Notes: generated by a model from the sequence alone, not told the origin. A stretch of DNA of 39,175 nt from GW2011-AR18 sp038046085 (GCA_038046085.1 JBBSWW010000040.1:1-39175); one strand, 5' to 3'. Shown: positions 7,664 through 15,282, numbered from the stretch's first letter. Translations and numbers: made by a program.

Positions 7664-8469
7664 AACATAAAGCTCATGTCTCACAATATAAGAAGGATGA
7701 ATTGACTAGAGTAAAGTCCTTATTGCAGAAGTATAAGATTATTGCAATAGCTGACATGACTAGTATGCCCTCTGTTCAGTTACAGAGATTAAGATCAAGT
7801 CTGAAAGGTTCTGTTCTTATTACAATGTCTAAGGGTAGGATCATTAAGATAGCTCTTGAAGATTTAAAAGATAAGATAAAGAATATCAATGAATTAGAAA
7901 GTTATGTAAGGGGTATGCCAGCTTTATTGTTGACTAATGAAAACCCTTTCAAATTATCTTCAGTTCTTAAGAAGAATAAGAGTAAAGCTCCAGCTAAAGG
8001 TGGTCAGATTGCTCCTAATGATATTATGGTTCTAGCAGGTCCAACACCTTTCCCTCCAGGTCCTATTATTGGAGAGTTAGGTCAGATTGGTATCAAGGCC
8101 ACTATTGTTGAGGGTAAAGTTGCTATCAAAGAGGATTGTGTTGTTGTTAAGGAAGGTCAGGTTATCTCAACTCAGGTTGCTAATATATTGGCTCGTTTAG
8201 GTATTGAACCTATGGAGATTGGTATTAATGTTTTGGCAGCTCTAGAAAATGGTATTATTTACGGTAAAGATGTATTATCAGTTGATGAAGAGGAATACAA
8301 GAAGAATATTGTTGCAGCTTTCAACAGTGCATTGAACTTAGCTGTTAAGATTGGTTACACAACTAAGGACAATATCAAGGTGTTCATCTCTAAAGCAGTT
8401 AGGGAAAGCAAGGCTCTTGCTGAATCTAAGAACTTACTCTCTGTTGATGAGGAAGTAAAAAAAAACTGA
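7660..8469 (+). CDS. rpl10: Ribosomal protein uL10 (P0), zero-frame part
   Basis: Base of the ribosomal stalk; binds 23S rRNA and P1 dimers and helps recruit GTPase factors. The 269 residues include the N-terminal rRNA-binding domain, the G-Q-I-A-P-N-D and P-T-P-F-P-P-G-P motif (about residues 115-135) and the helices that bind P1. The start overlaps the uL1 stop as ATGA. The reading frame ends in G-T-A, nine A, C-T-G-A, that is, V-K-K-N-stop, shorter than usual archaeal P0. The -1 frame stays open for another 55 codons with a P0-like charged tail; see the separate entry. The full-length protein would be 324 residues. Confidence 0.93.
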   Translation: MKHKAHVSQYKKDELTRVKSLLQKYKIIAIADMTSMPSVQLQRLRSSLKGSVLITMSKGRIIKIALEDLKDKIKNINELESYVRGMPALLLTNENPFKLSSVLKKNKSKAPAKGGQIAPNDIMVLAGPTPFPPGPIIGELGQIGIKATIVEGKVAIKEDCVVVKEGQVISTQVANILARLGIEPMEIGINVLAALENGIIYGKDVLSVDEEEYKKNIVAAFNSALNLAVKIGYTTKDNIKVFISKAVRESKALAESKNLLSVDEEVKKN

Positions 8470-8633
8470 AAATTGATGAGTCACCATTAGATAATAGTCA
8501 TAAAGACAAAGTTCCAGTGATGGATAACTTTAAAAAAGAAGAAGATGTTGCACAGAGTATATTAAAAAAGTTGCAAGATCAAAAACTTGAAAAAGCAGAA
8601 AAAGAGGCAAACAAGCCAAGGTGGGCTTTATGA
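8466..8633 (+). CDS. uL10 C-terminal tail in the -1 frame after a nine-A run
   Basis: From C8466 the -1 frame reads L-K-I-D-E-S-P-L-D-N..., then H-K-D-K-V-P-V-M-D-N-F, and ends A-N-K-P-R-W-A-L before TGA at 8631. It is 55 codons long, lacks its own well-placed start, and joins uL10 exactly if one nucleotide slips. The zero-frame codons before the stop form A-AAA-AAC (8460-8466), a textbook -1 slippery heptamer, immediately followed by TGA. The tail resembles charged, lysine/glutamate-rich ends of DPANN uL10 proteins as I remember them. Either a single missing A in the assembly, transcriptional slippage on A9, or programmed frameshifting would restore it. Confidence 0.6.
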   Translation: MKIDESPLDNSHKDKVPVMDNFKKEEDVAQSILKKLQDQKLEKAEKEANKPRWAL

Positions 8634-8648
8634 TAAATATTCACAAGC

Positions 8649-8654
8649 GGAGGT
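8649..8654 (+). promoter_or_regulatory. Strong Shine-Dalgarno of the P1 stalk gene
   Basis: GGAGGT, eight nt before the P1 ATG. It is among the best SD matches in the window and is expected for a stalk protein made in several copies per ribosome from the same transcript as uL10. Confidence 0.75.
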
Positions 8655-8662
8655 AAAAAACA

Positions 8663-8953
8663 ATGGAATACGTATACAGTGCAATGCTATTACATAGCGC
8701 TAAACAACAGGTCAACGAAGCTAATGTTAAGAAAGTCTTAGAAGCAGCTGGTGTTAAGCCAGAAGAAGGCAGAGTTAAGGCTCTTGTTGGTGCTTTGGAA
8801 GGCGTTGATATAGATGCAGCAATAAAAGAAGCAGCAGTCGTTCAAGTAGCAGCAGCTCCAGTTTCTGGTCCAGCAGCTAAGAAAGAAGAAAAGAAAGAAG
8901 AGAAAAAGAATGATGAAGAAGCTGCAGCTGGTTTGGCAGGGCTATTTGGGTAG
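8663..8953 (+). CDS. rpl12: Ribosomal stalk protein P1 (archaeal L12)
   Basis: A 96-residue acidic stalk protein that forms dimers on uL10 and contacts translational GTPases. It starts M-E-Y-V-Y-S-A-M-L-L-H, the standard archaeal P1 N-terminus, and has the G-V-K-P-E-E-G-R-V-K-A-L dimerisation helices. An Ala-rich hinge, a K-K-E-E-K-K-E-E-K-K charged linker and the conserved A-A-A-G-L-A-G-L-F-G tail (factor-binding) follow. Complete and normal in length. It lies 29 bp after the -1-frame uL10 stop, consistent with an extended uL10. Confidence 0.97.
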   Translation: MEYVYSAMLLHSAKQQVNEANVKKVLEAAGVKPEEGRVKALVGALEGVDIDAAIKEAAVVQVAAAPVSGPAAKKEEKKEEKKNDEEAAAGLAGLFG

Positions 8954-8956
8954 ATA

Positions 8957-8964
8957 TTTTTTTT
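8957..8964 (+). terminator. Oligo-T terminator of the uL1-uL10-P1 operon
   Basis: Eight consecutive T starting three nt after the P1 stop, followed by further T-rich DNA. Archaeal RNA polymerase terminates at such runs without a hairpin. The run also abuts the end of the convergent endonuclease gene. Confidence 0.55.
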
Positions 8965-8967
8965 CTT

Positions 8968-10284
8968 TTAATTTTTATTTTTTAATTTAAGAGATTTTAA
9001 AATGACTTTAGAGTCTTCAGTGCCTATTTTACTTTTCAATTCATTTATATCATTCTGAATTATCTTAAGAAATTTAGTAAATATTTTTGCTTTTTCAGTA
9101 GTTTCCCAATATATTTCTTTACCGTTTTCATTAATTTTTAAGATGTAACCATCATTAGTAGCATTTTGTAACCAATAATAAGAAGATCTTGTGACAATAT
9201 TATAAAGCTTAGCAACCTGTGAAGCAGAAAACTTTTGATATTTTACTAAATCTAAATATCTTTTAAGTGTTGAAAGCCGTCTACCATTTAATGCTAAATC
9301 TATAGCAATTAATAGTTTATTCCAATTATTAGAATTTTTAAAGGCTTTTATCTTATAAAGAAAAAATAAATGGTTTATACCACAAGAGGACCTCACAAAA
9401 ATGTGTTTTTCATTTAAACACACTTTAAAATTTAGATTTTGCAATATATGTTTATAATCATTAAGATAATTTAAATCTTGATCGACTATTTTAATTTTTA
9501 TTTCTGGATAATTATATTTTTTATCCATTGTAACATCTAGAGTACCATCGCCTTGAAGTAATTTAGATAAAAAATTTTCTAACAAATAATTTTCTAAGTA
9601 ACCATTAGACTTGGATTTAGCAAACATATTTCTTATTTTGTCCATAGAATAAAGTATTATTTCTGTTAATATTGTATTTCTTATTATAGTAGCAAAAGCC
9701 CACCCTCCAAGATCTTCTTCAGAATTAACTTTTATAGATAACATGGTTTTACTAGTAAACTGTAATAAAATACTATCAATTTCAGTATTACTAAATAATT
9801 TAGGGTCATAAGTAAATCTAATTTCAATATCATCTTTTTGAATGCCAAGATCATATAAAGAGTTTAAATAATCAATATGCTCTTCAATAGTCTTATTTGT
9901 AAATCTTAGGAGAGATTTACTTTTGTTACTTTTATTCTTGGTTCCTTCAGCTTGATATTGCCCAAGAAGACTTCCAAATTTTTTAATATCAACAAACCTC
10001 CTTATTTCTAACTGCCTACCAGAACCTCTATCATGTGAATACCAAATTCTTAACCATTCTTCATCATTTTTAATAATTTTAGTTACAATTATTTCATAAC
10101 CACAAGAAGTTTTCTTTGGAATCAAGTTTAAAAGGTCTATTTTATTATTGCAGAATAACTCTTTTGTTCTATTTATATTTTTAATTTCTTTAATTATAAC
10201 TTTGATTTTATCTCCTTCTTTCAAGTTTAATAATTCTACAAAATCTTTTCTTATAATTATATTGTAATTAAACTTAGCGATCAT
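8968..10284 (-). CDS. Free-standing LAGLIDADG homing endonuclease with C-terminal HTH
   Basis: A site-specific DNA endonuclease that spreads its own gene. With the ATG at 10284 it is 438 residues. Residues ~1-35 resemble an AbrB-type swapped hairpin (I-I-I-R-K-D-F...L-N-L-K-E-G-D-K-I-K-V). Two LAGLIDADG-like helices follow: F-G-S-L-L-G-Q-Y-Q-A-E-G at about 104-114 and F-L-S-K-L-L-Q-G-D-G-T at about 237-247, the last with catalytic acidic residues. A C-terminal helix-turn-helix-like segment (F-S-A-S-Q-V-A-K-L-Y) is at about 345-385. The frame stays open upstream to a TTG at 10455, but that stretch looks non-coding and a TATA-like tttattataaa near 10335 fits the shorter start. It is convergent with the stalk operon. 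No intron or intein host is evident. Confidence 0.8.
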   Translation of the reverse strand: MIAKFNYNIIIRKDFVELLNLKEGDKIKVIIKEIKNINRTKELFCNNKIDLLNLIPKKTSCGYEIIVTKIIKNDEEWLRIWYSHDRGSGRQLEIRRFVDIKKFGSLLGQYQAEGTKNKSNKSKSLLRFTNKTIEEHIDYLNSLYDLGIQKDDIEIRFTYDPKLFSNTEIDSILLQFTSKTMLSIKVNSEEDLGGWAFATIIRNTILTEIILYSMDKIRNMFAKSKSNGYLENYLLENFLSKLLQGDGTLDVTMDKKYNYPEIKIKIVDQDLNYLNDYKHILQNLNFKVCLNEKHIFVRSSCGINHLFFLYKIKAFKNSNNWNKLLIAIDLALNGRRLSTLKRYLDLVKYQKFSASQVAKLYNIVTRSSYYWLQNATNDGYILKINENGKEIYWETTEKAKIFTKFLKIIQNDINELKSKIGTEDSKVILKSLKLKNKN

Positions 10285-10442
10285 CTCTATTTTATTATGC
10301 TGTTTTATTATTAACACTAATATTATGACGCCTTTATAATAAATTTGTCTGTTTTTAGGAAAGTAAATTGCTAATTTATCGCTCATTTTATACACTTTTG
10401 TAATAAATTCCATTAATATTTTTAATGAAAATTCATTTATAA

Positions 10443-10482
10443 GGCTGGCGCGCAAGTTTGTCGTGTCCAGTGGAGAGAAGCC
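10443..10482. other. GC-rich island with hairpin between divergent genes
   Basis: I count 25 G/C in 40 nt, far above the surrounding DNA. CTGG-CGCG (10445-10452) pairs with CGTG-T-CCAG (10462-10470 region) leaving a nine-nt loop, and GGCT at the left end can pair with AGCC at the right. It sits between TATA-like sites on both strands (about 10434-10442 on plus, 10513-10520 on minus). It may be a small RNA, a cis element, or a scar of the endonuclease gene's arrival. I cannot choose between these, and no known RNA family is recognised. Confidence 0.35.
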
Positions 10483-10567
10483 ATTTTATGACACTTTTGG
10501 CTTTAATTCAGGATATTATAAATAGACAACCAAAATCCTTAAAAAGAGTCTATTTATTGTCATTACT

Positions 10568-11422
10568 ATGAGTACAGATTTAGATAACTATAAGCAGGTT
10601 CAGAATTCTATTTCAGAATTGAGGACTAAACTTCACGAAGTAAATGAGAAGAAAGAAGAATGGTTCAAAAGGAAGGAAGACCTTAAGAAAGAAATTAATG
10701 ATCTGATAAAAAATATTAAAGAGATCAAATCAGAAAAAGATAAAAAAAATATTGAATTGCAGGAATTAAAAAAACAGCGTGATAATTATAATGATCAGGT
10801 TCAGGAATTGATTAAGAAGATAAAAAAGATCAACAAGGAAAAAGCTAAGAGTGTTAAAAAGTATAATGTGAAGATTGATCCTTCCAGGATTCAGGAAAAA
10901 ATTAATGAATTAGAAAAGAAAGTTGAGATTGAAGTGAATTTTGAGAAAGAAAAAAAATTGATGTCAGAGATTAATAAATTGAAGAAAACTTATGGTGAGA
11001 CTTCTGAGATCAATAAGATAGCTGATAAAGCTTCTGTTATTGATAGGGAGATTAAGGAAGCTCGTAAGAAAGCTGATGAATTCCATAAGAGGATTCAGGA
11101 TATCTCTAAAGATTCAACTTATGATAGTTTCATGGATTTATCTAATAAGATTACTGCATTAAAGAAAGTTCAGGAAGATGCTTTCCAAAAATTTATTGAC
11201 CATAAGAACGAATACTCGAAGCTTAATATGGATCTGAAAAATAGATTGGATGAGCTTAACGTATTCAAGGATGAGATTAATAAAGATCTTCAGAAACAGC
11301 TTCATAATGATAAACAGAAAAGGATGCTGAAAGAACAGTCTAAACAGGTAGAAGAGAAGATGAAGTCAAAGAAGAAATTGACAACTGAGGATATTCTTAA
11401 GTTCCAGGGTTCTGAAGAATAA
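10568..11422 (+). CDS. Long coiled-coil protein (COG1340-like)
   Basis: A 284-residue protein made almost entirely of heptad-rich, lysine/glutamate-rich helix (residues ~5-270) with no transmembrane segment. It resembles the archaeal coiled-coil family COG1340, found next to translation or phosphoserine phosphatase genes in many archaea, whose function is not established. The segment around residues 95-145 (K-Y-N-V-K-I-D-P-S-R-I-Q-E-K-I-N) breaks the coil with a short turn, typical of an antiparallel hairpin. A TATA-like attataaata near 10513-10522 supports a short leader. Its 3' end is 3 bp from the convergent archaeosortase gene. Confidence 0.75.
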   Translation: MSTDLDNYKQVQNSISELRTKLHEVNEKKEEWFKRKEDLKKEINDLIKNIKEIKSEKDKKNIELQELKKQRDNYNDQVQELIKKIKKINKEKAKSVKKYNVKIDPSRIQEKINELEKKVEIEVNFEKEKKLMSEINKLKKTYGETSEINKIADKASVIDREIKEARKKADEFHKRIQDISKDSTYDSFMDLSNKITALKKVQEDAFQKFIDHKNEYSKLNMDLKNRLDELNVFKDEINKDLQKQLHNDKQKRMLKEQSKQVEEKMKSKKKLTTEDILKFQGSEE

Positions 11423-11425
11423 TTT

Positions 11426-11944
11426 TTATTTGAAATATTTTTTAAGATAACTTCTTCTGATTAAATAGTTTATATCATCATATACTGGCACTGATTTTAT
11501 TTTATAATATCTTACTAATAATATCCACACTAATGCTACATATATTCCTGATAGGAACTTCCAGAATGCCAGATGTATTATTTCAAACCAGTAAAATCCA
11601 TAGTTTATTGTTACAAATATCAATAGGAATATCCTGAATAAGTTCATTAAAAGTATCAGTAAGCTTCCTATGAATATTAATTTAATTCTTTGTTTTAATG
11701 TTATATCTTTAGTCAATAATGTTAATAAGATTATTAGATAATATGCAGATGTTGCTATGCATGCCTCTATGAAACTGAATGGTATTCCATGTATTACAAT
11801 TACATCTGCTGCAAGTATAGGATTATAATATAATAATGTGATATAACTTAGATTTACTGTGATTGGTGTTAGTATCCATGTTAGTAATGATAATGGTATA
11901 AAACATACAAGAATCCTTATCAATAGTGAATGCTCATATTTCAT
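11426..11944 (-). CDS. Archaeosortase/exosortase-family membrane transpeptidase
   Basis: A 172-residue polytopic membrane protein with the catalytic trio of the exosortase/archaeosortase family in the right order: Cys62 in I-E-A-C-I-A, Arg104 in M-N-L-F-R-I-F, and His124 in I-I-H-L-A-F-W. Each sits at the extracytoplasmic end of a hydrophobic helix. These enzymes cleave a C-terminal tripartite signal from exported proteins and attach them to a membrane lipid. It is short for the family, like the compact versions of small-genome archaea. A secreted protein with a suitable C-terminal tail is encoded 1.6 kb away (13583-14914) and is a candidate substrate. Confidence 0.8.
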   Translation of the reverse strand: MKYEHSLLIRILVCFIPLSLLTWILTPITVNLSYITLLYYNPILAADVIVIHGIPFSFIEACIATSAYYLIILLTLLTKDITLKQRIKLIFIGSLLILLMNLFRIFLLIFVTINYGFYWFEIIHLAFWKFLSGIYVALVWILLVRYYKIKSVPVYDDINYLIRRSYLKKYFK

Positions 11945-12032
11945 TAATTATCTTAGTTTTTATATTTAATATAAACTTAACTGATTATTATACAGTGGTT
12001 AGCTTTTTATATTATATAATAACAATATTTTT

Positions 12033-12659
12033 ATGATTGTTGAATACATAATTAATGCAATAATTCAGTTCATGTCTTATCTTGGGTATTTTGGTTTATT
12101 TATTTTGATGGCTCTAGAGAGTATGATTGCTCCTATACCATCAGAAGTTGTTATGCCGTTTGCTGGTTTCTTGATTGCAGATAATAAGTTCAATTGGATC
12201 ATGGTTTTTATTTTTTCATCTCTTGGTTCATTGTCAGGTTCATTGTTATCTTATTGGATTGGTTTGTTTGGTGGAAGAAAATTTATCCTTAAGTTTGGTA
12301 AATATTTATTTCTTGATGAAGAACATCTTAGATGGTCTGAGGATTTTTTTAATAAACATGGTGAAAAGACTATTTTTATTTCAAGGTTTATTCCTATTGT
12401 GAGACATTTAATTTCTATTCCTGCTGGTATTGGTAAGATGAATCTTAAGAAGTTCATTCTGTATACAATTTTAGGTGCTTCTATATGGAACATGTTCCTT
12501 GTATATCTCGGCTTTAAATTGAAACAGAAATGGGAATTGATTCATGAATATTCTTCTCAGTTAGATATTATAGCAGGCATCATTTTATTTATAATTGTAG
12601 TATATGTTATATGGAAACATCTAAAACATAAGAGATATAAACAGAATTCTTTATATTAA
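12033..12659 (+). CDS. DedA/VTT-family membrane protein
   Basis: A 208-residue DedA-family protein. Family hallmarks are E-S-M-I-A-P-I-P-S-E-V-V-M-P-F-A-G in the first re-entrant region (about residues 29-45), the glycine-rich S-Y-W-I-G-L-F-G-G-R (about 73-82) and F-I-S-R-F-I-P-I-V-R-H with G-I-G-K-M-N in the second half. Recent work links DedA proteins to scrambling of lipid carriers such as undecaprenyl phosphate and phosphatidylethanolamine; the archaeal substrate is unknown. It is four bp before a PAP2-type phosphatase, suggesting a joint role in polyprenyl-phosphate or phospholipid handling at the membrane. Confidence 0.92.
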   Translation: MIVEYIINAIIQFMSYLGYFGLFILMALESMIAPIPSEVVMPFAGFLIADNKFNWIMVFIFSSLGSLSGSLLSYWIGLFGGRKFILKFGKYLFLDEEHLRWSEDFFNKHGEKTIFISRFIPIVRHLISIPAGIGKMNLKKFILYTILGASIWNMFLVYLGFKLKQKWELIHEYSSQLDIIAGIILFIIVVYVIWKHLKHKRYKQNSLY

Positions 12660-12663
12660 CTTT

Positions 12664-13230
12664 ATGAAAAAGGAGTTAATAATTATTGTTGTTTTATCAT
12701 TACTGACTATTGTTTCTTTCTATTTTGATCAGAACTTTACTGATTTTGTAGTAGAGCATAGAAATCCTTTTCTTGATAGTTTTATGACAACTATTACTCT
12801 GGCTATTGTTGATATTATTCTTATTTTAGTATTGATATTGTTCATATTTTTTAAGGATAGGGATTTTAAGGAAGTTTTTTTGTTGTTTCTAATATTAGCT
12901 GTTACACTTGCTCTAAGTTCAGTTTTAAAATTAGTTGTATCTAGACCAAGACCTGATGTTATTCATCTTGTAAAAGAATCTTCTTACTCTTTCCCTAGTA
13001 ATCATTCTAGTGTTGCTTTCTCAGCAATTCCTTTATTCTTTAGAAGTAGCAAGATTATAGGATATGTCTGGTTTTTCATAGCTGTAATTATAGCATTCAC
13101 TAGGATATATACTGGTGTTCATTATTTATCAGATGTATTAGGTGGTGCTTTGTTAGGTTATATAATTAGTATTTCTATAATTAGGTTAGATGATAAATAT
13201 AAATTTACAAAAAAATTAATAAGAATCTGA
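12664..13230 (+). CDS. PAP2-superfamily lipid phosphatase
   Basis: A 188-residue membrane phosphatase with all three phosphatase motifs: K-x6-R-P at Lys89-Pro95 (K-L-V-V-S-R-P-R-P), P-S-N-H at 111-114 (the usual PSGH with Asn for Gly), and R-x5-H-x3-D at Arg147, His153, Asp157. The helices around these give a six-segment PAP2 layout. Members dephosphorylate phosphatidate or polyprenyl pyrophosphates outside the membrane. Coupling with DedA four bp upstream favours recycling of a polyprenyl carrier. Its end overlaps the convergent small orphan by 15 bp. Confidence 0.93.
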   Translation: MKKELIIIVVLSLLTIVSFYFDQNFTDFVVEHRNPFLDSFMTTITLAIVDIILILVLILFIFFKDRDFKEVFLLFLILAVTLALSSVLKLVVSRPRPDVIHLVKESSYSFPSNHSSVAFSAIPLFFRSSKIIGYVWFFIAVIIAFTRIYTGVHYLSDVLGGALLGYIISISIIRLDDKYKFTKKLIRI

Positions 13231-13407
13231 TCTATATTCTATAGTAGTATATGGTGTTTGATCAATACCAGATGTTGAATCACTGCAATCTCCATGATAA
13301 GTATCATCATCCAAAGAATCAAGTAATGATCCAGATCTAGTCTCTGATGTATCGCTTACAATTACTCCTCTCTTCATTGTTATTGTACGTTCAGTATAGT
13401 GTGTCAT
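13216..13407 (-). CDS. Small polar orphan protein, doubtful
   Basis: A 63-residue frame rich in Ser, Thr and Asp with one Cys, hydrophilic throughout, with no recognisable motif. Support is limited: an ATG start, a TATA-like ttattaaat about 25 bp upstream (around 13430-13440) fitting a leaderless mRNA, and low overlap with the neighbour. There is no Shine-Dalgarno. If it is not a gene, the 13231-13582 gap holds only the promoter region of the secreted protein that follows. Confidence 0.35.
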   Translation of the reverse strand: MTHYTERTITMKRGVIVSDTSETRSGSLLDSLDDDTYHGDCSDSTSGIDQTPYTTIEYRSDSY

Positions 13408-13480
13408 TTTACAGGTGATTTATCAATTATTTATTAAATTTCCTATCATAGAGATTCTAGTATGGCAATCCTTTTAATAG

Positions 13481-13509
13481 CGTCTATAAATGGTAATTTG
13501 TCGTCTATA
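13481..13509 (+). promoter_or_regulatory. Direct repeat CGTCTATA upstream of secreted-protein promoter
   Basis: CGTCTATA occurs at 13481-13488 and again at 13502-13509. The 21-bp spacing, two helical turns, puts both copies on the same DNA face just upstream of the TATA box at 13523. This is the layout of an activator or repressor binding site. The binding factor is unknown. Confidence 0.35.
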
Positions 13510-13522
13510 CTTTTACCAAAAG

Positions 13523-13533
13523 CTTTATTAATA
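13523..13533 (+). promoter_or_regulatory. TATA box and leader of the secreted-protein gene
   Basis: CTTTATTAATA, followed by a likely start near 13550-13555, a ~30-nt leader and a GGGGGT ribosome site (13571-13576) six nt before the ATG at 13583. Having both a leader and a clear SD is unusual in this window and suggests high expression. Confidence 0.5.
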
Positions 13534-13582
13534 TGTGTTTACTTCTTAATGATAACAAATTCACACATGTGGGGGTAAAATC

Positions 13583-14914
13583 ATGAAAAAGTTATTATTT
13601 TTATTAATATTCGTATTAGTCTTATCATATACAGCTAGTGCTGCTATAACCGATAGTTCAGGAAACGCATCACTTGAATTATCACAGGACTCAGTTGTTA
13701 TTTCAGGACTTACATTAAGAGCAGTTCCTGGAGATTTACAGACAATATCATTCACAATTAAGAATACAGGTACTTTAGATTTGACAAATCTTAGATTAGT
13801 AACAGAATTCAGTTCATTGAAAGATTCAGACGATAATATCATTACATTAAGTTTATCACCTTCAACAATTACTTCGTTAGCTATAGGAACATCAGCTACA
13901 GTTAGAGTAGATATGGATGTTGAATCAAGCTTTGAAGTTAAAGACTTTAGTGGTAATATAGTAGTTACAGGAACAGGAATAACAGATTCATTGAAGATTC
14001 CAACTACAATTGATATAAGGCCTAGCGCTTGTTTATCAACAGCAAAGACTGATAAGATAAAGTTAGACATTACAGACCCAGATTCTGATGAAGAATTCGA
14101 ACCTGGTGAAGAAATTTCAGCAGTTATCAATGTTGACAATAGAGATAGTGACAATACAAGAATAACAGTAGAAGCTGTTCTTTACAATACAGATAAAGAC
14201 AAGAAAGTTGAAAAACAGACTAAGACTATAAAAATAGACGGTAAAGATGAAGAAGATTTCACTTTCGATTTCACAATACCAGTAGAGACAGAAGAAGATG
14301 ATTCTTACACATTATTCGTAAAAGCTTTCCAGAAAGATGAAGAAGATCTTAACTGTGTTAATGATGATGTTAGCGTAGATGTTAATGTCCCAGAACACAA
14401 ATTAGTTATTGAAAGTTTCACATTCTCACCAACAAACGCTGTATGCGGAGAGAGTGTATATGGAACAGTAGCTTTAAGGAATTTAGGCTCATCTGATGAG
14501 ACAGTTACATTAAGTGTTGTTAGTGACCAATTAAAGATAAGTCAGACATCAACTTCCCTTGAAATTAAAGAAGATAGGAATAAGAACTTCCAGACTGCAA
14601 CTTTCAATTTTGTAGTTCCGACAAATGCTAAGGAAGGAAATTACAATATAGAAGCTAGAGCTAATTACGGTGGAGTTGTAAAAGCACAGAGTCCATTGAC
14701 AGTAACATGTAGTAAAGTAGAACCAGTTACTGGAACATCAGCACAACCTCCTGTAGTAACAACAGAACCAGGCACAACAGAATATACTCCTGATGAAAGC
14801 ATCTTCGACAAGTTCAATCGTCTTGAAGTGCCTCTATCAGTATGGGTAATGCTTAATGTATTGCTTGGAGTATTGGTAATTGTAGCTGTAGTCTCTTTAT
14901 TCAGGAGACGTTAA
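13583..14914 (+). CDS. Secreted CARDB-like surface protein with C-terminal anchor
   Basis: A 443-residue exported protein. Residues 1-20 are a signal peptide ending A-S-A. Three Ig-like/CARDB-type beta domains follow (about 25-145, 150-265, 270-380), each with the N-T-G-T/D-N-R-D-S-D/R-N-L-G-S-S turns of this fold. A Thr/Pro-rich linker (about 380-400) precedes P-D-E-S-I-F-D-K-F-N-R-L and a hydrophobic segment of about 20 residues closing with F-R-R-R. This tripartite tail (short motif, membrane helix, basic end) is what archaeosortases recognise, and one is encoded 1.6 kb upstream, though a plain C-terminal anchor would look the same. It is probably a cell-surface component. Confidence 0.75.
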   Translation: MKKLLFLLIFVLVLSYTASAAITDSSGNASLELSQDSVVISGLTLRAVPGDLQTISFTIKNTGTLDLTNLRLVTEFSSLKDSDDNIITLSLSPSTITSLAIGTSATVRVDMDVESSFEVKDFSGNIVVTGTGITDSLKIPTTIDIRPSACLSTAKTDKIKLDITDPDSDEEFEPGEEISAVINVDNRDSDNTRITVEAVLYNTDKDKKVEKQTKTIKIDGKDEEDFTFDFTIPVETEEDDSYTLFVKAFQKDEEDLNCVNDDVSVDVNVPEHKLVIESFTFSPTNAVCGESVYGTVALRNLGSSDETVTLSVVSDQLKISQTSTSLEIKEDRNKNFQTATFNFVVPTNAKEGNYNIEARANYGGVVKAQSPLTVTCSKVEPVTGTSAQPPVVTTEPGTTEYTPDESIFDKFNRLEVPLSVWVMLNVLLGVLVIVAVVSLFRRR

Positions 14915-14918
14915 TTTA

Positions 14919-14926
14919 TTTTTTTT
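14919..14926 (+). terminator. Oligo-T terminator of the surface-protein gene
   Basis: Eight T, five nt after the TAA stop, followed by more T-rich sequence. It separates this transcript from the alkyltransferase gene, which has its own TATA-like tttttatatac (about 14933-14942). Confidence 0.5.
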
Positions 14927-14964
14927 AATAATTTTTATATACTTCTTTATTTATTCTTTATTTT

Positions 14965-15264
14965 ATGGATTTTAATGACAAAGTCTACAAATTATGTAAA
15001 CTGATTCCTAAAGGCAGAGTTTCTACATATAAAGAGTTAGCTAAAGCTTTAGACAGTAAAGGATATCGTGCAGTTGGTAATGCATTAAATAAGAACCCTT
15101 ATGCTCCTGTAGTTCCCTGTCACAGAGTTGTTTCTTCTACAGGCCATTTACATGGTTTTTTTCATGGTTTAGAAGCTAAAAGGAAGATCCTTGAATCTGA
15201 AGGCCTTAAGATAAAAAACAACAAGGTAATTGATTTTGAGAAGGTTTTATTCAGGTTTAAATAA
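14965..15264 (+). CDS. O6-alkylguanine-DNA alkyltransferase, minimal C-terminal domain
   Basis: A 99-residue protein corresponding to the C-terminal catalytic domain of MGMT/Ogt only. It keeps the active site V-P-C-H-R-V-V with acceptor Cys52, the helix-turn-helix R-A-V-G-N-A-L-N-K-N-P with its DNA-intercalating Arg, and the upstream G-R-V-S-T-Y. It therefore resembles alkyltransferase-like (Atl) proteins in size but retains Cys, so direct alkyl transfer is possible. Family role: repair of O6-alkylguanine by irreversible transfer to Cys. It is convergent with the tRNA-Cys gene 4 bp downstream. Confidence 0.9.
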   Translation: MDFNDKVYKLCKLIPKGRVSTYKELAKALDSKGYRAVGNALNKNPYAPVVPCHRVVSSTGHLHGFFHGLEAKRKILESEGLKIKNNKVIDFEKVLFRFK

Positions 15265-15282
15265 TAAGAGGGCAGGGAGGGA

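Noticed and set aside
10285..10455. N-terminal extension of the free-standing endonuclease from a TTG start
   Set aside because: The added 57 residues look like translated AT-rich intergenic DNA with no family match, and a promoter-like box lies inside it.
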